A stretch of DNA of 6,076 nucleotides from Candidatus Gastranaerophilales bacterium (GTDB lineage Bacteria; Cyanobacteriota; Vampirovibrionia; Gastranaerophilales; Gastranaerophilaceae). The translations under genes were made by a program, and so were the position numbers. This document shows positions 1-6,057 of the stretch, piece by piece. Location of the stretch: contig CALVAU010000113.1 in assembly GCA_944325615.1 (NCBI GenBank), forward strand, positions 1 to 6,076, written 5' to 3'. The notes beneath the pieces are model-generated. The model had not been told where the DNA came from and ran no database searches. It saw nothing but the letters and a program-made list of their open reading frames with translations. Within the stretch, counting starts at the first letter, position 1; the number at the start of each line of letters is the position of its first letter.

Positions 1-1
1 C

Positions 2-541
2 TTAGGAAATATAGGGGAAAAATATCTTTTCACAAGACATAACGCAGGTTTTATGATCTTGGATAAAATTGCTTATGACAACGGACTTGAATTTAGGGAA
101 GAAAAAAAGTTTAAATGCTTAATGACAAAATTCAAACTTAACGGAGAAGATACCCTGCTTATAAAACCTACAACTTTTATGAATCTTTCAGGGGAAGCCT
201 TAATTGCAATTATAAACTATTACAAAATTGATATTAAAGATATTTTAGTAATTTATGATGACTTATCTCTCGATTTAGGCAAACTGAGATTTCGCTCAAA
301 CGGTTCTGATGGCGGTCATAACGGAATAAAATCAGTTATAAAACATTTAGGTACAAAAGACTTTGCAAGACTAAAATTCGGTATAGGGCCACAGCCTCCA
401 ATTCCTTCTGAAGCTTTTGTATTGCAAAATTTTCCAAAAGAGCAGCTTGATGATATAAAAGCTTCAATAAAACGAGCGATAGAAGCTGTTGAATTCTACT
501 TTGAAAACGGAATTGCAGCTGCACAAAACAAATATAATTAG
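2..541 (+). CDS. pth: Peptidyl-tRNA hydrolase, 5'-truncated by the window edge
   Basis: Pth cleaves the ester bond of peptidyl-tRNAs that drop off the ribosome, recycling tRNA in the cytoplasm. The reading frame is open from base 2, upstream of the first ATG at 53. It encodes 179 visible residues ending in TAG; the family is usually about 185-195 aa, so roughly 8 N-terminal residues lie outside the window. The ATG at 53 is internal, because conserved family sequence precedes it. In visible numbering, the family's active-site elements are present: Asn3 in LGNIG, His13 in TRHNAG, the KPTTFMN segment (Asn61), Asp86 in YDDL, and GGHNG (Asn107). The one oddity is GNIG where most homologues have GNPG. 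The TPR gene follows 59 bases downstream on the same strand; no hairpin terminator is seen between them, so cotranscription is possible. Identification is secure. Confidence 0.96.
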   Translation, partial: LGNIGEKYLFTRHNAGFMILDKIAYDNGLEFREEKKFKCLMTKFKLNGEDTLLIKPTTFMNLSGEALIAIINYYKIDIKDILVIYDDLSLDLGKLRFRSNGSDGGHNGIKSVIKHLGTKDFARLKFGIGPQPPIPSEAFVLQNFPKEQLDDIKASIKRAIEAVEFYFENGIAAAQNKYN

Positions 542-574
542 CCTGTAAGGTTATTTTTTAAAGATTTTTTTGAA

Positions 575-593
575 TATAATTATTTTAAAGGAG
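575..593 (+). promoter_or_regulatory. Possible -10 box and Shine-Dalgarno before the TPR gene
   Basis: AAAGGAG at 587-593 lies 7 bases before the ATG at 601 and is a strong Shine-Dalgarno that fixes that start. A perfect TATAAT lies at 575-580, but no good -35 sits 16-18 bases upstream (the region is TTATTTT-like). Transcription from it would begin close to the Shine-Dalgarno itself. The ribosome site is convincing. The promoter is doubtful because AT-rich spacers often contain TATAAT by chance, and readthrough from pth is equally possible. Confidence 0.5.
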
Positions 594-600
594 TATATAA

Positions 601-2004
601 ATGAGTTTACAAATTGCTGAACAATACGAAGAAAACGAACAGTTTGATAAAGCATACGAAGAATATAAAAAATTATATGACGCAAATCCTAAAGACATGA
701 ATTTAATAGAAAGACTCGGTCACCTTGCTATGATGCTCGGAAATAAATCCGAAGCTGCTGATTATTATTCAAAAATTTTAGAATTTGACGCAACTAATAC
801 TATGGTATATGAACAATTAATGGATATCTACCAAGATACAGACAGATTCAAATATTATATCTATCGAGGAAATCTCCATTCTATTGAACATAAATTTGAA
901 CATGCCATAAATGATTTTAAAAAAGCATTAAATAACACTCAGGAAGAAAAAAATATAATAAATACACGTTTTGTATTGGCTTCACTGTATGCTCAAGAAG
1001 GAAATAATACAAAAGCGATAGATGAATATCTGAGACTTTTAGATTATGAAGAAATACCTTCTGAAACTTACTTGAATCTTGCCAAACTTTACATGGCTGA
1101 GAATGCTGTTCCAAGTGCTATAAATGTACTTGAAAGAGCTTATAAAAAAGAGATTGACCTTGATAAAATAAGAGAGCCTCTTGCTCAGTTGTATTTAAAA
1201 GATAACAACCCGCAAAAAGCAATGGAAATCACAAAAGATGATCTTCTAAAAGCAAAATGTCTTTTAGAAGAAGGTGATACTTATGAAGCTTATAAACTTT
1301 TAGAAAATGCTGATGAAAAAGCTAAAAAAACATCAAATTATCATTCATTAATGGCTCAATATTATTACGTTAAAAAAGAGTATGACAAAGCATTTGAAGC
1401 CGTAAATGAATTTGACAAACTTGAAAAAAATTCTCCTCTGACTTATCAAATGAGAGCTCTAACATTTGAAAGTCAAAATGACGATTATAATGCACATATA
1501 AACTGGGGAAAATACAATATTGTCAGAGGAAATAAAGATATAGCAATTAACGAATTTTTAAACGCTTATCAACTAAAAGATGACGATGTAAATTTGGTAA
1601 CAACACTTGCTATGCTTTTAGAAGAATGCGGAGATAAAAACCATTCTATGGAATTTTATGAAAAGCTTTCCATTCTTGAGCCAAACAATACAAAAGCTCT
1701 TGAAAAACTTGCAGACTTTAGAGAAAGCATCGGTGATTACAGAGCCGAATGCGATTATTTAGAAAAATGGTATGAAGCAGATAAAAGAAACTACGCATTG
1801 ATAAAAAGACTTGCTCAAAGCTATGAAAAGCTTAAAAATAAACCTTCTGCTGTTGAATTTTATAAAAAATATCTTCAAGTTGCAACAACAGCACAAGATT
1901 ATGAAGCAGTAAAAAGTCATCTTGCTAAACTTGAAAATACAGAAATGGCAGCAGAAGAAGAAGGTCTTATTGATAAAATTTTAAGATTCTTCAACAAAGA
2001 TTAA
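601..2004 (+). CDS. Tetratricopeptide-repeat (TPR) protein of unknown function
   Basis: A 467-residue protein made almost entirely of TPR-like helix pairs, about 12 by eye. Examples are residues 3-30 (FDKAYEEYKKLYDANP), 34-66, 89-115, 120-150, 154-184, 188-212, 245-275, 305-327, 330-362, 364-396 and 398-427. The recurring pattern is small/aromatic residues, then A-I-x-E/D-Y/F, then an acidic or N/P turn. TPR arrays are protein-protein interaction scaffolds; no catalytic domain is visible. There is no signal peptide or transmembrane segment, so it is probably cytoplasmic. After a linker rich in Glu/Ala (about 446-454), residues 455-467 (GLIDKILRFFNKD) form a short amphipathic helix that could touch a membrane or a partner. 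It follows pth and converges on the gspF/pilC-like gene, sharing the TTAA that contains both stops. TPR proteins often accompany type IV pilus systems, but linking this one to its convergent neighbour would be guesswork. The family call is firm; the function is unknown. Confidence 0.9.
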   Translation: MSLQIAEQYEENEQFDKAYEEYKKLYDANPKDMNLIERLGHLAMMLGNKSEAADYYSKILEFDATNTMVYEQLMDIYQDTDRFKYYIYRGNLHSIEHKFEHAINDFKKALNNTQEEKNIINTRFVLASLYAQEGNNTKAIDEYLRLLDYEEIPSETYLNLAKLYMAENAVPSAINVLERAYKKEIDLDKIREPLAQLYLKDNNPQKAMEITKDDLLKAKCLLEEGDTYEAYKLLENADEKAKKTSNYHSLMAQYYYVKKEYDKAFEAVNEFDKLEKNSPLTYQMRALTFESQNDDYNAHINWGKYNIVRGNKDIAINEFLNAYQLKDDDVNLVTTLAMLLEECGDKNHSMEFYEKLSILEPNNTKALEKLADFRESIGDYRAECDYLEKWYEADKRNYALIKRLAQSYEKLKNKPSAVEFYKKYLQVATTAQDYEAVKSHLAKLENTEMAAEEEGLIDKILRFFNKD

Positions 2005-3233
2005 ATCATAGCAATAGCCTGAATCATAGCAAGATACATTTGCATAAATGCAACTGCAACTATCAAAATGACAATACCTAAAGTGATTATCATCATCGGC
2101 TCAAAAGCTTTTGTAAGAGCTTGCAGCACCATGTCTATTTTTTTATCTATTACTTCAAGACAATCTTCAAGCATTTTTGATAAATTACCAGCTTTTTCGC
2201 CTGCGGATATCATTGTAACTAAAGCTCCTGGTAATAAATTACTAATACTCATAGCATTTGATAATGTAGAACCTTTTTCCATCATTCGATTTACAACATC
2301 AGCTTTTTTACGAATTTCAGTATTGCCAATTGTACGATTAGCTAAATCGAGTCCTTTCATAAAAGGAACTCCGGTTGCATAAGCTATGCTCAAGATACAT
2401 ACGTAATTCGATAAATTCAAATAATTTACAAAATCACTTAATATCGGTATTTGCAAAAATAATCTGTCAAAAAAAGCTCGTGTCATATCATTTGTAGCAA
2501 GAATATTTATCCCGCCAATGGTGCCTAAAATTCCAAGCAAGCACAACCACCAATAATCGCCGATAAATTTAAAAGTTCCCATAACGGCACTTGCAAAAGG
2601 CGGTATTTCAGCCCCTTGATTTATTATAAATGAAGTAAATATAGGAAATACTACAAGCGAGAAAAAGACTAAAAGACCAAACAAAATCAATATTAAAATT
2701 CCTGGATATATTGAAGCTTGTATAATATCACCTTTAATTTTATCCTGTTTTTTAAGCATTACAAGAAGACGCTCCAGTGTTATCTCTAATTCTCCCGAAC
2801 TTTCACCTGTGGCACATAAATTTATAAAAGTCTCGCCAAAAACATCATAATAAAGATAATTTATAGCTTCAGTAAAACTTTTGCCCTCGTAAATTTGTCC
2901 TTGAACTTCTTGAGCAAATCTTTTGATTTTAGGAGTTGGAGTATTAACCTTTATTGTCTCCAATGCCTCTGACATACTTATACCTGACGCCAGCATAACT
3001 TGAAGCTCTGATACTATCATCATTTTGGCATTTAGATTTAAAGATCTTATACTGCCTTTATTATCAGCCATATCCTCTAATTCATATTTTACAAGATTTG
3101 GCTCAAATACTTTTAATGGAATAAGCCCAAGCGCACGGACTTTTTCTCTTGCCTCTTTGGGTGTAGTTGCTTCAACTTCACCTTTTACAATTTCTTTATT
3201 ATCTTTTAATGCTTCATAATTGTATCTTTGCAT
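2001..3233 (-). CDS. Type II secretion / type IV pilus inner-membrane platform protein, GspF/PilC family
   Basis: GspF/PilC proteins form the inner-membrane platform on which the assembly ATPase (GspE/PilB) acts to build pili or pseudopili. This one has 410 residues, normal for the family. The N-terminus (MQRYNYEALKDNKEIVKGEVEA) matches the usual short beta-rich lead and supports the start at 3233. Two T2SSF repeats are visible, at about residues 70-195 and 272-395. Each carries the family's glycine/glutamate turn: TGESSGELE near 142-150 and SAGEKAGNLSKML near 343-355. Three membrane segments are likely, at about 174-198, 226-246 and 378-405. No ATPase, prepilin or prepilin peptidase gene is in the window, so I cannot decide between gspF and pilC and give no symbol. 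No Shine-Dalgarno is visible before the start, unlike clpC and the TPR gene. The gene begins 24 bases after the clpC terminator stem and ends in the TTAA shared with the TPR gene. Confidence 0.93.
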   Translation of the reverse strand: MQRYNYEALKDNKEIVKGEVEATTPKEAREKVRALGLIPLKVFEPNLVKYELEDMADNKGSIRSLNLNAKMMIVSELQVMLASGISMSEALETIKVNTPTPKIKRFAQEVQGQIYEGKSFTEAINYLYYDVFGETFINLCATGESSGELEITLERLLVMLKKQDKIKGDIIQASIYPGILILILFGLLVFFSLVVFPIFTSFIINQGAEIPPFASAVMGTFKFIGDYWWLCLLGILGTIGGINILATNDMTRAFFDRLFLQIPILSDFVNYLNLSNYVCILSIAYATGVPFMKGLDLANRTIGNTEIRKKADVVNRMMEKGSTLSNAMSISNLLPGALVTMISAGEKAGNLSKMLEDCLEVIDKKIDMVLQALTKAFEPMMIITLGIVILIVAVAFMQMYLAMIQAIAMI

Positions 3234-3256
3234 AAAAAGAATATATCAATTTTATA

Positions 3257-3290
3257 AAAAAAATAGACCATTTATCTGGCCTATTTTTTT
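3257..3290 (-). terminator. Rho-independent terminator of clpC
   Basis: Bases 3277-3290 and 3257-3270 form a 14-bp stem around a 6-base loop (3271-3276), starting 4 bases after the clpC stop codon. The A-run/T-run ends of the stem supply the U-tract. Read as minus-strand RNA, every position pairs if one G·U wobble is allowed. Read as plus-strand RNA, the same position is an A·C mismatch. This polarity supports minus-strand use, that is, termination of clpC. The core is short on GC (GGCCA/TGGTC), so it may be leaky. Confidence 0.82.
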
Positions 3291-3294
3291 GAAT

Positions 3295-5793
3295 TTATTG
3301 TTTTACTTCTTCAGGTTCTTCTTTTGATTTTGATTTTTTAGATTTTGCCTTTTCAAAAGTAATTTTGTCATCAACTAAAGTAAGTTTTATCGTATCTCCC
3401 GGAGCATATTTGCCTGACAAAATTTCTTCTGCAAGCATATCTTCAATCTTGCGCTGAATCAATCTTCTCAATGGTCTTGCACCGTAAGCTTCAGAATATC
3501 CGTCTTTTGCAAGATAATCTTTAACTTCATCAGTTACTTCGACAGACAACTCTCTTTCAGCTAATCGTTTGAACAAGTCTTTGAGCATCAAATCTACAAT
3601 TTGTCTGATTTCTTCTTTGCTCAAGTGTGCAAATACGATTGTCTCATCAATACGATTTAAGAATTCCGGTCTGAAAGCTTTTTTCATTTCTTCAGTAACA
3701 GTTTCTTTTAGTTTTTCGTATTTATCTTTAGATTCATCATCAGATGTTGAGAATCCTAATTTTGATGTTGTTGTAATCATACTTGCACCAACGTTTGATG
3801 TCATGATGATAATTGTGTTTTTGAAGTTGATATGACGGCCCTTTGAATCTGTTAATCTACCATCATCCAAAATCTGTAACATGATATTGAATACATCAGG
3901 GTGAGCTTTTTCAATCTCATCAAACAATACAACTGAATAAGGTTTCTTTCTGATAAGTTCAGTCAAATGACCACCATCATCATATCCGACATACCCCGGA
4001 GGTGAACCGATAAGTTTTGCTGTTGAATGTTTTTCCATAAACTCAGACATATCAACTCTTATCATGTTATCTTCAGAACCAAATACGGCTTCAGCTAAAG
4101 CTTTTGCGAGCTCTGTTTTACCAACACCGGTCGGCCCGCAGAAGATAAAACTTCCAATTGGTCTGTTCGGACTTTTCAACCCTACTCTTGCGCGTCTTAT
4201 AGCTTTAGATATTGCTACTACTGCATCATTTTGGCCGATAACACGAGCATGCAAAGTATCTTCAAGTTTAAGAAGTCTTTCGCTTTCACCTTCTGTCAGT
4301 TTAGTAACAGGAACACCAGTCATTGTTGCTACAACTTCAGCTACATTTTCTGCAGTTACTGTTGGTTTGTTTGCTTCATGTTCCTCTTTCCATTGCTGAG
4401 ACATTTCACGAATTCTATCTTTCATTTCAGCTTCTTCATCACGAAGCTCACTAGCTTTTTCAAATTTTTGATTTCTTATAGCATCTTCTTTCTCTTTAAT
4501 TAGATTTCTTAATTCTTTTTCTAATTTTTTACCTTCTGGAGAAAGCGTTGATACTTTTAATCTAACTTTTGAACTAGCCTCATCTAAGACATCAATTGCT
4601 TTATCAGGCAAAAATCTGTCTGTGATATATTTGCTTGATAATTTTACAGCAGCCTCAATCGCCTCATCTGAAATAATCAATTTGTGGTGATCTTCGTACT
4701 TAGGTTTTAAGCCTTTAATTATTTCAATAGATTCTTCTATTGTAGGTTCTTCAATAATTACTGATTGGAAACGTCTTTCTAAAGCTGAATCTTTTTCTAC
4801 ATATTTTCTGTATTCATCAAGTGTTGTAGCACCGATAACTTGAATTTCGCCTCTTGAAAGTGCTGGTTTTAAAATATTAGCAGCATCAATTGCCCCTTCA
4901 GCAGCACCTGCACCGATTAGGGTATGCATTTCATCAATTACAAGAATTATGTTTCCTGCCTGACGAATTTCATCCATAATTTTTTTCAAACGTTCTTCAA
5001 ATTCACCACGATATTTTGTACCAGCAACTAAAAGCCCCATATCAAGCTGAATGACCTTTTTGCCATCTAATATATCAGGAACTTCCGCATTCACAATTCT
5101 GATTGCAAGCCCTTCTGCTACTGCAGTTTTACCTACACCAGGCTCACCTATTAATACTGGGTTATTTTTAGTTCTTCTTGCAAGAATTTGAATTACACGT
5201 TCTATCTCTTTTTCTCTTCCAACAACAGGATCCAATCTCATTTCCTGAGCTGCAAGAGTAAGATCTCTTCCAAATTCATCTAAGCTTGGAGTTTTAGTTT
5301 TACCGCCGGATGAAGATGAGGAAGAACTTGAACTACCTGATGATACTCCTTGCGGCTTAGTTTCACCAAGCATTTTTATAACGTTGCTTCTGATTTTATT
5401 CAAATCTACACCCAAGTTTTCAAGGACTCTTGCTGCAACACCTTCGCCTTCTCTTATTAAACCTAAAAGTAAGTGTTCTGTGCCTATATAATTATGTCCC
5501 AACTGTCTTGCTTCATCCCAAGAAAGCTCAAGCACTCTTTTTGCTCTCGGGGTAAAAGGAATTTCAACAGCAACAAAGCCTGAACCTCTGCCAATGATTT
5601 TCTCAACTTCAGCTCTTGCATCTTTAAGAGTAACTCCCATTGATTTAAGAGTTTTTGCTGCAACGCCTGTGCCTTCTCCAATAAGGCCAAGAAGCACTTG
5701 CTCTGTGCCAACAAAGTTATGACCAAGCCTGCGAGCTTCTTCTTGTGCCAACATTATTACTTTTATAGCTTTCTCGGTAAAACGTTCAAACAT
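3295..5793 (-). CDS. clpC: ATP-dependent Clp protease ATP-binding subunit ClpC (Hsp100/AAA+ unfoldase)
   Basis: ClpC is a cytoplasmic hexameric unfoldase that threads substrates into the ClpP protease. It has 832 residues, normal for the family. In order: two Clp_N repeats (about 1-145); a serine-rich linker (151-164); D1 AAA+ with Walker A GEPGVGKT (Lys222), Walker B DEMH (287-290), pore loop KYRG (260-263), GATT sensor (321-324) and Arg340/341; a UVR-like coiled M domain (about 423-470, Phe444); D2 with Walker A GPTGVGKT (Lys559), Walker B FDEIEKAH (Asp625/Glu626), pore loop GYVG (600-603) and sensor-2 GAR (Arg773). The LGF tripeptide at 679-681 matches the ClpP-docking loop, so protease partnership is expected. 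The N-domain segment GSGFVAVEIPFTPRAKRVLEL and the overall sequence look cyanobacterial or plastid-like. The tail (815-832) is rich in Lys, Ser and Glu. The gene has its own promoter and terminator and appears monocistronic; no ctsR/mcsAB neighbours and no CIRCE or clear CtsR box are seen. No key residue is missing. Identification is secure. Confidence 0.98.
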   Translation of the reverse strand: MFERFTEKAIKVIMLAQEEARRLGHNFVGTEQVLLGLIGEGTGVAAKTLKSMGVTLKDARAEVEKIIGRGSGFVAVEIPFTPRAKRVLELSWDEARQLGHNYIGTEHLLLGLIREGEGVAARVLENLGVDLNKIRSNVIKMLGETKPQGVSSGSSSSSSSSSGGKTKTPSLDEFGRDLTLAAQEMRLDPVVGREKEIERVIQILARRTKNNPVLIGEPGVGKTAVAEGLAIRIVNAEVPDILDGKKVIQLDMGLLVAGTKYRGEFEERLKKIMDEIRQAGNIILVIDEMHTLIGAGAAEGAIDAANILKPALSRGEIQVIGATTLDEYRKYVEKDSALERRFQSVIIEEPTIEESIEIIKGLKPKYEDHHKLIISDEAIEAAVKLSSKYITDRFLPDKAIDVLDEASSKVRLKVSTLSPEGKKLEKELRNLIKEKEDAIRNQKFEKASELRDEEAEMKDRIREMSQQWKEEHEANKPTVTAENVAEVVATMTGVPVTKLTEGESERLLKLEDTLHARVIGQNDAVVAISKAIRRARVGLKSPNRPIGSFIFCGPTGVGKTELAKALAEAVFGSEDNMIRVDMSEFMEKHSTAKLIGSPPGYVGYDDGGHLTELIRKKPYSVVLFDEIEKAHPDVFNIMLQILDDGRLTDSKGRHINFKNTIIIMTSNVGASMITTTSKLGFSTSDDESKDKYEKLKETVTEEMKKAFRPEFLNRIDETIVFAHLSKEEIRQIVDLMLKDLFKRLAERELSVEVTDEVKDYLAKDGYSEAYGARPLRRLIQRKIEDMLAEEILSGKYAPGDTIKLTLVDDKITFEKAKSKKSKSKEEPEEVKQ

Positions 5794-5798
5794 TTTTT

Positions 5799-5803
5799 CT
5801 CCT
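5799..5803 (-). promoter_or_regulatory. Shine-Dalgarno of clpC
   Basis: The minus strand reads AGGAG followed by five A residues and the ATG at 5793. The spacing is normal and fixes the clpC start, which also matches the conserved N-terminus MFERFTEKA. Confidence 0.85.
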
Positions 5804-5829
5804 ATCTCTCTCTATATTAAGATATATAT

Positions 5830-5858
5830 ATTTTACATAAAAAATAAAAATCTTTCAA
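5830..5858 (-). promoter_or_regulatory. Predicted sigma-70-type promoter of clpC
   Basis: On the minus strand, TTGAAA (5858-5853) and TAAAAT (5835-5830) are separated by exactly 17 bases. Initiation would be near 5823, giving a leader of about 30 bases that contains the Shine-Dalgarno at 5803-5799. Each box differs from consensus at one or two positions. The surroundings are very AT-rich, so chance matches are possible, but spacing and location fit well. Confidence 0.65.
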
Positions 5859-5861
5859 TAG

Positions 5862-5877
5862 ATTAAAAGTTTTTAAT
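5862..5877. repeat. Short perfect inverted repeat upstream of the clpC -35 box
   Basis: ATTAAAA (5862-5868) and TTTTAAT (5871-5877) are perfect inverted copies separated by GT. The repeat begins 3 bases upstream of the predicted clpC -35 box and lies about 20 bases before the tRNA-Glu -35 box. It could be an operator or an AT-rich UP-like element. In such AT-rich DNA a 7-bp repeat of this kind may be accidental. Confidence 0.35.
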
Positions 5878-5897
5878 ATTTTTTTAAAACAAAACTG

Positions 5898-5926
5898 TTG
5901 ACATTTAATTTTGTTTCTTCTAGAAT
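5898..5926 (+). promoter_or_regulatory. Consensus sigma-70-type promoter of tRNA-Glu
   Basis: A perfect TTGACA (5898-5903) and TAGAAT (5921-5926) are separated by exactly 17 bases. Initiation near 5933 would give a 5' leader of roughly 18 bases before the mature tRNA at 5951, to be removed by RNase P. The near-consensus strength fits a stable-RNA gene. It diverges from the clpC promoter, whose -35 box lies about 40 bases away. Confidence 0.85.
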
Positions 5927-5950
5927 AAAAAACGTGAAAGAAATATACAA

Positions 5951-6026
5951 GCTCCCATCGTCTAGAGGCCTAGGACAACACCCTTTCACGGTGTAGACGG
6001 GGATTCGAATTCCCCTGGGAGTACCA
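5951..6026 (+). tRNA. tRNA-Glu, anticodon UUC, with encoded CCA
   Basis: A complete 76-base cloverleaf. The acceptor stem is GCTCCCA (5951-5957) with TGGGAGT (6016-6022), including a G1·U72 wobble, then discriminator A (6023) and encoded CCA (6024-6026). The D stem is GTCT/GGAC (5960-5963 with 5973-5976). The anticodon stem is ACACC/GGTGT (5978-5982 with 5990-5994) around a loop with anticodon TTC at 5985-5987. The T stem is GGGGA/TCCCC (5999-6003 with 6011-6015) with loop TTCGAAT. The variable loop is 4 bases. It decodes GAA/GAG. The G1·U72 and A53-U61 pairs resemble plastid and cyanobacterial tRNA-Glu, which also supplies glutamyl-tRNA for tetrapyrrole synthesis in organisms with the C5 pathway; whether this organism has that pathway cannot be seen here. 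The gene has its own promoter and terminator. Confidence 0.98.
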
Positions 6027-6034
6027 TTTAAGAC

Positions 6035-6057
6035 AAGCGCCTTTAAGGCGCTTTTTT
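6035..6057 (+). terminator. Rho-independent terminator of tRNA-Glu
   Basis: AAGCGCCT (6035-6042) pairs perfectly with AGGCGCTT (6046-6053) around a 3-base loop, and a run of six T ends at 6057. It starts 9 bases after the encoded CCA. This is the most GC-rich hairpin in the window and shows that the tRNA is a single-gene transcript. Confidence 0.92.

Noticed and set aside
2004..2032. Direct repeat AATCATAGCAA (2004-2014 and 2022-2032)
   Set aside because: It encodes the repeated hydrophobic LAMI/IAMI residues at the end of the GspF/PilC-like protein, so coding sequence explains it.
2040..2053. Inverted repeat TTGCAT-AA-ATGCAA near the convergent junction, considered as a terminator
   Set aside because: It lies within gspF/pilC-like codons, has a short GC-poor stem and no T-run on either side.
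2068..2382. 104-codon plus-strand open frame opposite the GspF/PilC-like gene
   Set aside because: It is antisense to a well-supported conserved gene, has no recognisable protein family and is explained as a shadow frame.
4064..4503. Overlapping plus-strand open frames of 111 and 90 codons opposite clpC
   Set aside because: They lie opposite the conserved AAA+ coding sequence, have composition typical of reverse-frame translation, and have no family resemblance.
5484..5726. 80-codon minus-strand frame inside the clpC N-domain region
   Set aside because: It is an out-of-frame shadow of the duplicated Clp_N repeats.
5794..5950. CIRCE element or CtsR operator upstream of clpC
   Set aside because: I looked for TTAGCACTC/GAGTGCTAA arms and tandem GGTCAAA-type heptamers on both strands and found none.
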